Assembly (NCBI GenBank): GCA_964460035.1
Contig: CAYWPG010000012.1
Location: 1-64,000 of the forward strand
Length of the DNA: 64,000 bases
Reading direction: 5' to 3'
Source of the DNA: CAYWPG01 sp964460035
Lineage (GTDB): Bacteria > Pseudomonadota > Gammaproteobacteria > Nitrococcales > AK92
Made by a program: the position numbers and the translations under genes. Positions 37,572 to 47,500 of this stretch are shown here, in pieces. Numbering within the stretch: the first letter of the stretch is position 1; each line of letters starts with the position of its first letter. The notes under the pieces were generated by a model. The model had not been told where the DNA came from. It did no database searches and saw only the letters and a program-made list of their open reading frames with translations.

Positions 37572-39635
37572 ATGGCGACAAAAAGTCGCGCCGTAAATCA
37601 TTTGCCGAGCCTGCCCCAGGTCATGGTTCGAGTGCTGGATGCCGTCAATGGTGACCTCGGCGATTTTCAGCAATTGGCTGAGATCGTGCGCCAGGATGCG
37701 GCTATTTCGGCACGCTTGATCGAGGTCGCCAACTCCAGCAGTTTCAGCCGCGGCGCGCCCTGCCGGACAGTAGAGTCGGCATTGCTGCAGCTGGGCACCG
37801 AAACCATCAGAACCCTGGTAATTACGGCGGCCATCAAGCAGTTCTTCAATCGCTTTCAGCACCGTCACGACGGTTTTCTCAAACTGTTCTGGCGGCGCTC
37901 TCTGATCGGTGCGAGCCTGGCGCATATCCTGGCCAACCTGAGCGGCTACCGCTCGCCCGATCACGCCTATCTCTGCGGTCTGCTGACCGACGTGGGCCAG
38001 CTCGTACTCCTCAATCAACATGGCGATACCTATACGGAGTGCTGGTACGCGGCGGCCGACGACCACGCGCTGGTCGAAGCCGAGCGCGCCCTGTTCGGCC
38101 GCAGCCATTGCGATGTCGGCGCCGAGCTCATGGAGCGCTGGCGCGTCAGCGGCTTCATGGCGGACGCTATACGGTATCAGCACGAGGACATAGGCGCCGT
38201 TCGCGACGCCCATCACCTGGTAAAAGTCATAAATCTCGCCAGTCAGCTAAGCGCGCCCGACGGCCCGTCCGACACCGCCATTGCCCGCGCGGGAGAACTC
38301 TTCGATCTGCACGAGGACCTGACGCGGGAGCTGCATGAACGGGTGGCGGAGGACATCGCTCGCACGGCGCGCAGCCTGGGAATCGACCTGGACACCGAGG
38401 ACACGCGCGATATGGCGGCCGCCGAACAACGGGTGGGCGAGCACTTGAGCAATCTTGCCCAGATCGGCCATCTCAGCAGCGCTATCTGGCAGGCTCATAA
38501 CCTCTCCGCGCTCGAACAGGCCATCCGCCGCACCGTTTACATAACGCTGGGTGTCGAACACTGCGTACTGTTCCGTCTCTCCAAGGGCGGCCGGCATCTG
38601 CATGCCAGTCTTGCAGAGCCAAGCGACGGCTCCGCGACAGAACCCGATCTGGTGCTCCCGCTGCTCGCGGGACGCAGTGTGGTCAGCGACGCGCTGCTGG
38701 AGCAGCGTCCGCTGGACAGCAAGCAGCGGGAGCTGCGCGCTGTAGTCGACCGCCAGCTGCTGCGACAATGCCGAAGCAAGCGTCTACTGGCTGTGCCGCT
38801 GCTGCATCAGACTCAGCCGGTCGGCGTACTGGTCTTGGGCATAGGAACCGAGGACTGGCCCGCCTCGCCACCGCTGCTGGCCACCTTGTGCCGTGAAATC
38901 GCGGCAGCGCTGGCACGTCAGCACGAGCGGGCCTCGGGAGGGTCGCCGGCAGCAGCCCCCGATGCACTGCGCCAGCGCGTACACGAAGCGGTGCACGAAG
39001 CGGGCAATCCGCTCAGCATTATTGGCAACTATCTGGAAACGTTGCGCGTGCGCCTGGGCGAAGGGCACGAGGCTCATGAGGACATCGAACTGATCAAGCA
39101 GGAAATCGAGCGCGTCGGTTCGATCCTGCTCCGCCTCACCACAGCCGACGCCAGCACCGACAAAGCGCCCACGGCAGGGCCCCGCTTGGATATCAACCGG
39201 CTCGTGGAACAGCTGGCATCCATATTCGGCAGTTCCATCTGCGCGGCACGCAATATCGAGCTGGAGCTGCGCCTGGCGTCCGAGCTGCCCCCAGTGGCGG
39301 CCAGTACCGCGCATATAAAGCAAATTCTCACCAATTTGGTAAAGAACGCCACTGAAGCGTTATCCGAGGGCGGAAAGATCGTCATAGCTACCGCCGGTAA
39401 CGTACGGGTCGGCAACATGCGATTCGTGCAGATCAGCGTGGAAGACAATGGCCCGGGAATTCCGGACACAGTAATGAAGAATCTGTTTTCGCCGCTGGAC
39501 TCCAGCAGCAAACGCGGTGCGCATGCCGGCCTTGGGCTTAGCATAACCAAACGCCTGGTAGACGAGCTGAAGGGCACGATAATGTGCCGCAGCGACCGCT
39601 CCGGAACGTCGTTTCAAGTGCTGATTCCCGAATGA
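37572..39635 (+). CDS. HDOD domain-GAF-histidine kinase fusion
   Basis: 687 residues from ATG 37572 (AGGA six bases upstream); ATG 37503 is possible but lacks a ribosome site and would add residues of no evident domain. Residues about 10-210 are an HDOD domain (LPSLPQVMVRVLDAV, VRQDAAISARLIEVANSSSF, LCGLLTDVGQLVLL). Residues about 305-450 look GAF-like. His475 in VHEAGNPLSIIGNYLETL is the likely phosphorylation site, and the ATPase domain shows NLVKNATEAL, VEDNGPGIP and HAGLGLSITKRLVDELKG. No membrane helix is seen, so it is a cytosolic kinase. The next gene (58 bases later) begins with a receiver domain and is the obvious phosphotransfer partner. Confidence 0.9.
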   Translation: MATKSRAVNHLPSLPQVMVRVLDAVNGDLGDFQQLAEIVRQDAAISARLIEVANSSSFSRGAPCRTVESALLQLGTETIRTLVITAAIKQFFNRFQHRHDGFLKLFWRRSLIGASLAHILANLSGYRSPDHAYLCGLLTDVGQLVLLNQHGDTYTECWYAAADDHALVEAERALFGRSHCDVGAELMERWRVSGFMADAIRYQHEDIGAVRDAHHLVKVINLASQLSAPDGPSDTAIARAGELFDLHEDLTRELHERVAEDIARTARSLGIDLDTEDTRDMAAAEQRVGEHLSNLAQIGHLSSAIWQAHNLSALEQAIRRTVYITLGVEHCVLFRLSKGGRHLHASLAEPSDGSATEPDLVLPLLAGRSVVSDALLEQRPLDSKQRELRAVVDRQLLRQCRSKRLLAVPLLHQTQPVGVLVLGIGTEDWPASPPLLATLCREIAAALARQHERASGGSPAAAPDALRQRVHEAVHEAGNPLSIIGNYLETLRVRLGEGHEAHEDIELIKQEIERVGSILLRLTTADASTDKAPTAGPRLDINRLVEQLASIFGSSICAARNIELELRLASELPPVAASTAHIKQILTNLVKNATEALSEGGKIVIATAGNVRVGNMRFVQISVEDNGPGIPDTVMKNLFSPLDSSSKRGAHAGLGLSITKRLVDELKGTIMCRSDRSGTSFQVLIPE

Positions 39636-39693
39636 ATGCCAAGGCATCGCCGTTCGTAGTGCAGTTGATAACCGCAGGGAGTGCCGTTCGATC

Positions 39694-41826
39694 ATGCCTA
39701 CCGATTTGAACGCCAATCCGGCCCCAGCGCGCATTTTGCTGGCGGATGACGACCCCCGGCTGCTCGACAGCGTTCGCCGCCTGCTCGAACTCTACCAGCA
39801 CGAAGTCGTCATCGCGGCGGGCGGTGCGGAAGCCATAGAGGAACTGCGCACCGGGCACTACGACTTGCTGCTGCTGGATCTGCGCATGCCCCGCGTCAGC
39901 GGCCATGACGTCATGGAGTACATGGCCAAGGGCGGCATAGACACCATGACCATAGTCGTCAGCGGCGAGAGCTCGCTGGACGACATGGCGCGGGCGCTGC
40001 GGCGCGGGGCTTACGATTATCTGAAAAAGCCCTATGCTCCCGAGGAGCTGCTGGCCACGGTCAACAACGCGTTGCGAAAGAAGCAGCTGGAGGATCGCAA
40101 TCAGCAGATGCGCAATCAGCTCGATCGCTCGGAGAAGCTGCATCGCTTCATCGTCAACAACTCTCCGGACATCATCTTCATACTCGACGAAGACGGGAAC
40201 TTCAGTTTCCTCAATGCGAAGGTCGAAACGCTGCTCGGTTATTCGCGCGCCGAGCTGCTGGGCCGCCACATCACCAGCATCGTAGACCCCGAAGACCGGG
40301 AGAAGGCCAGCTATTTCTTCGACCGCCCCTGGCACAGCAGTGACACGCTGCGCAGCATGGACCTTACCCTCAAGCCGCGCGACCCGAGCATCAGCAAGCG
40401 CCACTTCGAGCTGGCCTTATGGCCGGTGCACGAGAACGACGAGTTCAACGGCCAGTCCCAGCGCTACCGCGTGTATGGCACGGCCCGCGACATTACCGAC
40501 CGCAAGGAGGCGGAAGCCTTCGTAAGCTTTCACGCTTACCACGATCTGCTCACGCGGCTGCCCAACCGTTCGCTGTTCAAGGACCGGCTCAGCATGGCCA
40601 TCGCCAACGCCAGTCGCAGTAAGGCTCGGCCCGCGGTGATGTTCATCGACCTAGACCGCTTCAAGGTCATCAACGACTCCCTGGGCCACACCATGGGCGA
40701 CCGCCTGCTGCAAGCCGTGGCGCGCCGACTGAGCGGCTGCATTCGTCAGGGCGACACCCTCTCGCGTTTCGGCGGCGACGAGTTCACGCTGCTGCTGCCC
40801 GATGTGCAAGACCCGCAACTGGCGGTGAATGTTGCCGAGAAAGTGCTGGAACATCTTAAGCAGCCATTCCACCTGGACGGTCACGATCTCTATGTCGGCG
40901 CATCCATCGGCATCGCCGTGTACCCCGAAGGAGGCACGACCATAGATGCCATCATCAAGAACGCCGACATCGCCATGTACCGCGTGAAGAACACCGGTCG
41001 CGACGGTTACCAGATCTTCAACCGCGAGATGAATGCCGGCATGACGCAGCGCCTGGCGCTGGAGCAGGACATGCGGCGGGCGCTGGAGTCGAACCAGTTC
41101 AAGATCTACTACCAGCCGCAGGTAGATACCAACACCGCGGAGCTATTGGGGGTGGAAGCGCTGCTGCGCTGGCAGCATCCCACCCTGGGCGAGCTGCAGC
41201 CCAGTACCTTCATTCCGATCGCCGAAGACAGTCGCCTGATCGTCGAACTCGACCGCATTACGCTGCAGCGCGCCTGTCGGCAGATCGGCAGCCTGCAGCG
41301 TCACGGCTGGCCCAAGCTGCGGCTATCGGTGAATCTCTCGCCACTGCTGATGGAGCGCGGCGACTTCGTGGATGTGGTGCTGGGCACGCTGGAGAAGGAA
41401 GGCCTGGAGCCGGAACGGCTGGAGCTGGAGATCACCGAAGGCCTACTGATGAACGACCGCCAGGAAGTGATAGACAAGCTGCGCCGGCTGCACGCTGCGG
41501 GCGTCAACATCGCCATCGACGACTTCGGCACGGGCTACTCGTCGCTGGGATATCTGCAAAAGCTGCCGGTTACCACCCTGAAGATCGACCGCAGCTTCAT
41601 CCACGATATCAACTCGGTGGAGGAGACCTGCATCGTCAACGCCATAGTCGCCATGGCCCAAGGACTGAAGCTGCGCGTGGTGGCCGAAGGCGTAGAGCGC
41701 GAGAGCCAGCTCCACTACTTGCGTGCCATACAGTGCCCGGTGGCGCAGGGATACCTGTTCGGCAAGGCCCGCCCCCTGGGGGAGGTTCTGGCGCGCTATC
41801 AACGTCAGAATGCAGCGATGGTATAA
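39694..41826 (+). CDS. Response regulator REC-PAS-GGDEF-EAL
   Basis: 710 residues. The receiver domain (about 13-125) has Asp18-20, phospho-acceptor Asp62 (LLLDLRMPRVSG) and Lys111/112 (DYLKKPY). A PAS domain follows (about 145-270, ending RDITDRKEAE). The cyclase domain has GGDEF at 360-364 with RQGD five residues upstream as inhibition site. The phosphodiesterase domain has EAL at 488-490, ITEG, IDDFGTGYSS, LKIDRSF and AEGVE. Both catalytic sites look intact. It likely converts a phosphorelay input from the upstream HDOD-kinase into a change in c-di-GMP. Confidence 0.94.
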   Translation: MPTDLNANPAPARILLADDDPRLLDSVRRLLELYQHEVVIAAGGAEAIEELRTGHYDLLLLDLRMPRVSGHDVMEYMAKGGIDTMTIVVSGESSLDDMARALRRGAYDYLKKPYAPEELLATVNNALRKKQLEDRNQQMRNQLDRSEKLHRFIVNNSPDIIFILDEDGNFSFLNAKVETLLGYSRAELLGRHITSIVDPEDREKASYFFDRPWHSSDTLRSMDLTLKPRDPSISKRHFELALWPVHENDEFNGQSQRYRVYGTARDITDRKEAEAFVSFHAYHDLLTRLPNRSLFKDRLSMAIANASRSKARPAVMFIDLDRFKVINDSLGHTMGDRLLQAVARRLSGCIRQGDTLSRFGGDEFTLLLPDVQDPQLAVNVAEKVLEHLKQPFHLDGHDLYVGASIGIAVYPEGGTTIDAIIKNADIAMYRVKNTGRDGYQIFNREMNAGMTQRLALEQDMRRALESNQFKIYYQPQVDTNTAELLGVEALLRWQHPTLGELQPSTFIPIAEDSRLIVELDRITLQRACRQIGSLQRHGWPKLRLSVNLSPLLMERGDFVDVVLGTLEKEGLEPERLELEITEGLLMNDRQEVIDKLRRLHAAGVNIAIDDFGTGYSSLGYLQKLPVTTLKIDRSFIHDINSVEETCIVNAIVAMAQGLKLRVVAEGVERESQLHYLRAIQCPVAQGYLFGKARPLGEVLARYQRQNAAMV

Positions 41827-41967
41827 GACAGCTTTGCGGAACCGCTCAGGCTCGTTCGCCCGTGCTTGCAGCTGTGTATAAACAAGATTGCGCCAACGCC
41901 GCGCGGCGGGCGCCGCCAACAGCCCCTCGGGCATGCTCAACTCGAACGGTTATCTAAGGTCAAGTTC

Positions 41968-42705
41968 GTGCTGTTCCCCCGTCACTTCGTCACCGCCACG
42001 CTCGACTGGATCGGCCTGCATCCGCTGCAACTACTGCTAGGCCTGGCCGTGCTCGCGGGCGGCACCTGGGCGTTCGTAGAACTCGCCGACCAAGTGCTGG
42101 ATGGTGCAACGCTGCCGCTGGACGAGCGGATTCTGCTCGCCATGCGCAACCCGCTGGATCTCAGCGATCCCATAGGCCCCGGCTGGGTAGCCGAAATGGC
42201 GCGCGATGTGACGGCACTGGGCGGCGTAACGGTACTGGTAGCCCTGGTAGCGATCAGCGCCGGCTACCTGCTGCTCGCGCGCAAGTACCGCAGCGCCTTG
42301 TTCATGGTAGCCGCGGTGGCGAGTGGACAGTTGCTGAGCAGTCTGCTCAAGATCGCCATAGGCCGCCCCCGGCCGGATCTGATTTCCCACGAGTCCATCG
42401 TATACACCGCCAGCTTCCCCAGCGGACACGCGATGATGGCCGCGGTGACCTATCTGACCCTGGCGGTCATGCTCGCCCGCGCCCAACCGCTGCTCAGGCT
42501 GAAAGCGTACCTGTTCATCGTCGCGGTGCTGATCACGGTTGCGGTAGGCATCAGCCGCGTCTACGTCGGCGTGCACTGGCCATCCGACGTGCTCGCCGGC
42601 TGGACCGCCGGCGCCGCTTGGGCCAGTTTCTGCTGGCTGCTGGCAGCCTGGCTGCAGCGGCGCGGAGCCATGGAGCCGGCGGAGCGGGAGTCGGCTGCGG
42701 CCTGA
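41968..42705 (+). CDS. PAP2-family membrane phosphatase
   Basis: 245 residues if translation begins at GTG 41968 (AAGG eight bases upstream). The frame is open to a TTG at 41866, but the extra residues are basic and featureless. The three phosphatase motifs are present: KIAIGRPRPD, FPSGHAM and SRVYVGVHWPSDV, with several transmembrane helices around them. Such enzymes dephosphorylate undecaprenyl pyrophosphate, phosphatidylglycerophosphate or other lipid phosphates at the inner membrane. Its neighbours give no hint of the substrate. It faces the AMP-ligase at 42737 tail-to-tail. Confidence 0.88.
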   Translation: MLFPRHFVTATLDWIGLHPLQLLLGLAVLAGGTWAFVELADQVLDGATLPLDERILLAMRNPLDLSDPIGPGWVAEMARDVTALGGVTVLVALVAISAGYLLLARKYRSALFMVAAVASGQLLSSLLKIAIGRPRPDLISHESIVYTASFPSGHAMMAAVTYLTLAVMLARAQPLLRLKAYLFIVAVLITVAVGISRVYVGVHWPSDVLAGWTAGAAWASFCWLLAAWLQRRGAMEPAERESAAA

Positions 42706-42736
42706 TCGCGCCGCAGCCCGTTGGCATGGGCTGAGG

Positions 42737-44509
42737 TCAGCTGTGCGCACCACCGTTTGCCGGACTGCGCCCCACCGACGCAGGCTCGCGTTGCGCCAGC
42801 TCGGCGACCAGCATCTGCCTGAGCTTATACTTCTCGACCTTGCTGGTAGGCGTCACCGGCAACGCATCGATCAGGCGTATGTAACTGGGCTGCATGTACT
42901 TGGGCATGGTGTTCGCCGCAAACGCCGCCAGCTCCTCCTCGGTGGCGCCCTGGCCCTCCTTGAGCTCGACGAACACGGCGATTTCGTCCTCACCGCCTAT
43001 GCGCGCCGGCGCCGCCACGGCAGCCACCGCGCGCACGGCCGGATGCGCCGCCAGCAAGCTTTCCACCTCGTAGGAGGATACGTTCTCTCCGCGCACGCGG
43101 AAGTAGCCCCCCATGCGATCCACGAAGCGGTAGTTGCCCTCTTCGTCCCGCACGCAAGCGTCCCCGGTGTGGAACCACAGATTGCGCCAGGCCTTGAGGG
43201 TGGCCTCCGGCTTGTTGAAATAGCTCTGCATGAGCAGTCCGGGGAAACGCGGCCGAAAGGCTAGCTGTCCCACGGCACCGGGCGGCAGGCGGTTATCGTC
43301 CTCGTCGAGGATCGCCGCCTCCAGAAACGGCGACGGGCGCCCCATGAAACCCTTGGGAATCGGCTGCCGGCCGTCCAGCAGAATACGGCCGTAGCGCGCG
43401 GCGCGGGCGCGGTATTCCGCTTTGGAGAGGCCGCGATATAGCTCGGGCGGTGTGCCGTGCTCATCGCCGAACTCGTCGATTAGGGCCGTAAAGCCCGAGC
43501 CGGACTCGGTTTGCCCGAATCCGCAGGTCACGAAATCGAAGCCGAATCGCTGCGCCACCTCGTGGTGGTTGGCGGGCAGCGGCTGCATGTGCACCTTGTT
43601 GAGCGTATTCGCCCGGTCCGAAGCCCGGGGCGGCGCGCTCATCAGCCACGGCACCATGACATCGAGCATAATGCACTGCGTCGCCCCGCACTCGGCGATA
43701 CGTTCCCAGAACTGGCTCGCGCTGAAGCGATCCCACAGTCCGACCGTATTGCCGTGCCAGAGCGCGCGCGCGACCAGCGCATACGCGCCGGCCACGTGAT
43801 ACATGGGCAGGTCGCAGTAGATGACATCCTCGGAATTGAGCTGGGTGCGGCCCACGAAGTTGTATTGGCTGATCCAGCGAAACCCCAGCACCACGCCCTT
43901 GGCCGGTCCGGTGGTGCCGGAGGTGTAAATGATCGTCGCCGGATCGAACGGGCTCAGCTCCACCTGGGGCGCCGGGCCGGTGCTGGCCAGCAAGCTCGAG
44001 AAGCGATGCACCTGCTTGCCGTCGAAGCGCCTGCTCAGCTCTTCGCCGTCGGCAGCGTCATCGCCATAGCGGTCGGCGTGGACGATCAGGTGCCTCATCG
44101 GCATCTCCTCGGCGATCTCGCCCAGCGCTTCGGAAAACGCCGGCGCAGTGATCAACACGGCGGGCCGGGCGTCGTTGAGCTGGTAACTGAGCAGCTGACC
44201 GCGCAGGTTGAAGTTCACCGGCGCATACAGCGCGCCTGCCCGCCACGCCGCGAACATGGCCAGCACCGCCACCAGCGAGTTGGCGGTCAGCACGCTGACG
44301 CGATCGCCTCGCGTGACGCCCAGCTCGGCCAGCCCAGCCGCCAGCGCGTCGGCACGTTGTTTCACTTGCGCGAAACTCAGGCGCGCCCCGGTCTCGCCGT
44401 AGTGGATGAAGGTCTTGTCGGGGTATTTCTCGGCGCACTCATCAAGCTTGTAAAGCGCGATATCGCCGGCAGCGACCAGTTCTTCGAAGATTTGCTCGGG
44501 CGTCATCAT
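42737..44509 (-). CDS. AMP-forming acyl-CoA synthetase, CaiC-like
   Basis: 590 residues of the ANL superfamily. The P-loop is IIYTSGTTGPAKGVVLGF, the adenylate-binding block CGFGQTESGSGF, the hinge region WFHTGDACVRDEEGNYRFVDRMGGYFRVRGENVSS, and the C-terminal catalytic-Lys segment PVTPTSKVEKYKLRQM. The sequence resembles crotonobetaine/carnitine-CoA ligases more than long-chain FadD. It lies downstream of the single-chain acyl-CoA carboxylase on the same strand, 44 bases after its stop, so it is probably in the same transcript. It would supply the acyl-CoA substrate. The acid it activates is unknown. Confidence 0.88.
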   Translation of the reverse strand: MMTPEQIFEELVAAGDIALYKLDECAEKYPDKTFIHYGETGARLSFAQVKQRADALAAGLAELGVTRGDRVSVLTANSLVAVLAMFAAWRAGALYAPVNFNLRGQLLSYQLNDARPAVLITAPAFSEALGEIAEEMPMRHLIVHADRYGDDAADGEELSRRFDGKQVHRFSSLLASTGPAPQVELSPFDPATIIYTSGTTGPAKGVVLGFRWISQYNFVGRTQLNSEDVIYCDLPMYHVAGAYALVARALWHGNTVGLWDRFSASQFWERIAECGATQCIMLDVMVPWLMSAPPRASDRANTLNKVHMQPLPANHHEVAQRFGFDFVTCGFGQTESGSGFTALIDEFGDEHGTPPELYRGLSKAEYRARAARYGRILLDGRQPIPKGFMGRPSPFLEAAILDEDDNRLPPGAVGQLAFRPRFPGLLMQSYFNKPEATLKAWRNLWFHTGDACVRDEEGNYRFVDRMGGYFRVRGENVSSYEVESLLAAHPAVRAVAAVAAPARIGGEDEIAVFVELKEGQGATEEELAAFAANTMPKYMQPSYIRLIDALPVTPTSKVEKYKLRQMLVAELAQREPASVGRSPANGGAHS

Positions 44510-44553
44510 TATTCTGGTTCTCCCCTTCTCTCCTCCTGGTGGCTAACGCGGCG

Positions 44554-47500
44554 CTACCAGCTGTCGACCATAGGCCTTTTCTTGCCCTCCCGTGGCCGCA
44601 CCGGCGGCGCTGCTCGCAGTCCGCGCACGATCCAATCGCGCGATTCGGCAGGATCGATCACCGTGTCAATCTCCAGGGCGGCAGCCATGCTCAGCGCCTT
44701 GCCGCGCTCGTAGGACTCGGCGACGAGCTTTTCGAACAGGGCTTGCCGCTCGGCAGGATCCTCCAGCGCCGCCAGCTCCTTGCGATAGGCCAGCCGCACC
44801 GCTCCTTCCAGACCCATGCCGCCGAACTCGCCGGTTGGCCAGGAGGCAGCGAAGAATGGGGCATGGAACGAGCCGCCGGTCATACCCATGGCGCCCAGAC
44901 CGTAGCCTTTGCGCAGGATCAGGCTGAACAGCGGAACGGTGAGGCTGGCGGCCGTGAGGAATAGTCGGCTGGTATGCCGCACCAGCGCGGTCTTCTCGGC
45001 TTCCGGGCCGACCATGAAGCCCGGCGTATCGCACAGGCTGAGAATGGGAATATCGAAGGCATCGCAGAGCTGCATAAAGCGTGCGGCCTTGTCGGAGCCG
45101 TCGGCGTCTATGGCGCCGCCCAGATACATGGGATTGTTGGCGATCAGACCCAGCGGCCGACCCTCTATGCGTATGAACGCCGTGATCATCCCGGGCGCGA
45201 AGTCCCGGCGCAGCTCCAGCACCGATCCCGTATCGGCCAGTGTTTCGATCAGAGGGCGAATGTCGTACGCGCGCAGCCGATTGGCCGGAATACTACGGCG
45301 CAGCAGCCGCTGATCGGCGCACTCCCAATCGCTCAACGAGCCTTGGAAGTAGCTCATCAGCTGCTTGGCGACCCGGGCCGCCTCGACTTCGTCCGCCACC
45401 ACGCAATCGATGACGCCGTTGGGCGACTGGACATTGACTGGGCCCACCTCCTCCGGGGCATACACGCCCAGCCCGCCGCCTTCGATCATGGCCGGCCCGG
45501 CCATGCCGATGGTGGCGTCCTCGGTGGCGATCATCAGGTCGCTGCAGCCGGCCAGCACCGCATTGCCCGCAAAGCAGCGCCCGGACACCACCGCAATTCG
45601 TGGCACCAGGCCGCTCAGCCGGGCGTATTGCAAGAAGCTGGGGCCATCCAGTCCCGCCACCTTGGTACGGTTATCGGTATCGCCGGGCCTGCCGCCGCCA
45701 CCCTCGGCGAAGATGATGATGGGCAGCCGCTGCTCCTCGGCCAGCGTGAGCATGCGGTCGGTTTTCTTGTGATTCATAGTGCCTTGGGTGCCGGCGAGCA
45801 CCGTATAGTCGTACGCCAGCACCATGCACCGCGAGCGCGCGTCGTCGAACAAGTCGCCATTGACACTGCCGATGCCGGTAATCAGCCCGTCGGCCGGCGT
45901 CGAACGGATCAGATCGTCCACGCTGCGGCGCGCGCGCTGCGCGGCGAAGGTGAACGCGCCGTACTCGATGAAACTGCCCGGATCACAGATCGCGTCGATA
46001 TTCTCCCGCGCCGTCCGCTGCCCCGTCTTGCGCCGGCGCGCCACGGCATCGGGCCTGGCCGCGTCCTGCGTCAAGGCGCGCCGCTCCAGCACCTCGGCCA
46101 GATCCGGACGGATCTCGTCCAGATCGACTTCCGCCTCGTCCGTAGCCGCATCGCCGGCCACTTCCGCTTCCTCGATGAAGGCCAGCGGCTGCCCTTCGGC
46201 CACCATGGCATTCGGCTCTGCCGCCACCGCCCGCACGATGCCGCTCACCGACGCGGTCACCACGTGCTGCATCTTCATCGCCTCCACCACGGCGATAAGC
46301 TGCCCCGCCTGCACGGTGTCTCCCTCGGTTACGGGGACTTCGACCACCACGCCTTGCATGGGAGCGGCGGCCGGCACGGTGCCCGCCGGCCCGACCGGCG
46401 CGGGCGCGGCTTCCGCCGGCTCAGCGCCGCCGGCGTTAGCGAAGAAAAGCTGCGGATGCGCGCTGCCGGCAGCGGCCAGCTCCGCCATGTGCTCGTCCAC
46501 AAACCGGGTATGGATCCGGTTGTACAACACTTCCTCGCGGCTGAGCAGGTTCTGCAGGAAGCCGATATTGGTGGCGACCCCCTCGATACGGAACTGGCAC
46601 AACGCGCGGTAGGCGCGCCGCACGGTGTCGGCGAACGCCGCCGCGCGCGTATGCACGATGACCTTGGCGAGCAGCGAGTCGTAATGCGGACTGGTGCGAT
46701 AGCCGCCGTAACCGAAGGTATCCACCCGCACGCCCGGCCCGCCCGGCGGCTCGAAAGCTGCCAGGACTCCGCCGGCAGGACGAGTGTTGCCGGCGGAGTC
46801 CATGGTTTCCATGTTCACCCGCACCTGCATCGCGTAACCGGCCGGCGCCGGCACCTGCTCCTGCACCAGCCCCACCTCTGCCAGGCTGGCGCCATCGGCC
46901 AGGCGCAGCTGCGCCTGCACCAGATCCACGCCGGTAACCTCTTCGGTGACGGTATGCTCCACCTGCAGGCGCGGATTGGCCTCAATGAAAGCGAAACGCT
47001 CGCCGTCGGCGTCCACCAGGAACTCGAAAGTGCCCAGGCTACGGTAGTTCACCGCCTGCGCCAGGCGGACAGCGGCCGCGGTCAGCCGCTCGCGCAGCTC
47101 CGGCGTCAGCGAGGGGCTGGGCGCCACCTCCACCAGCTTCTGGTTGCGCCGCTGCAAACTGCACTCGCGCTCCCACAGGTGACTGACCTGCCCGGTGCCA
47201 TCGCCTACGATCTGCACCTCCAGATGACGGGCGCGCGGGATGAACTGCTCGAGATACACGGCATCGCTTCCGAACGCCGCACGCGCCTCGGCCTGGCATT
47301 GCTTGAACGCCGCCTCCAGCTCGGCTTCACTGCGTACCAGACGCATGCCGCGACCGCCGCCACCGGCAATCGCCTTGACCATGACAGCCGCCCCGGGCCC
47401 AAGCTGCGCCAGGAACGCACGCGCCTCGTCCAGCGTGGTGGCCCCCGCGGTGCCGGGCACCACCGGCACATCGTGCTGCTGCGCGAGCTGGCGTGCGCGC

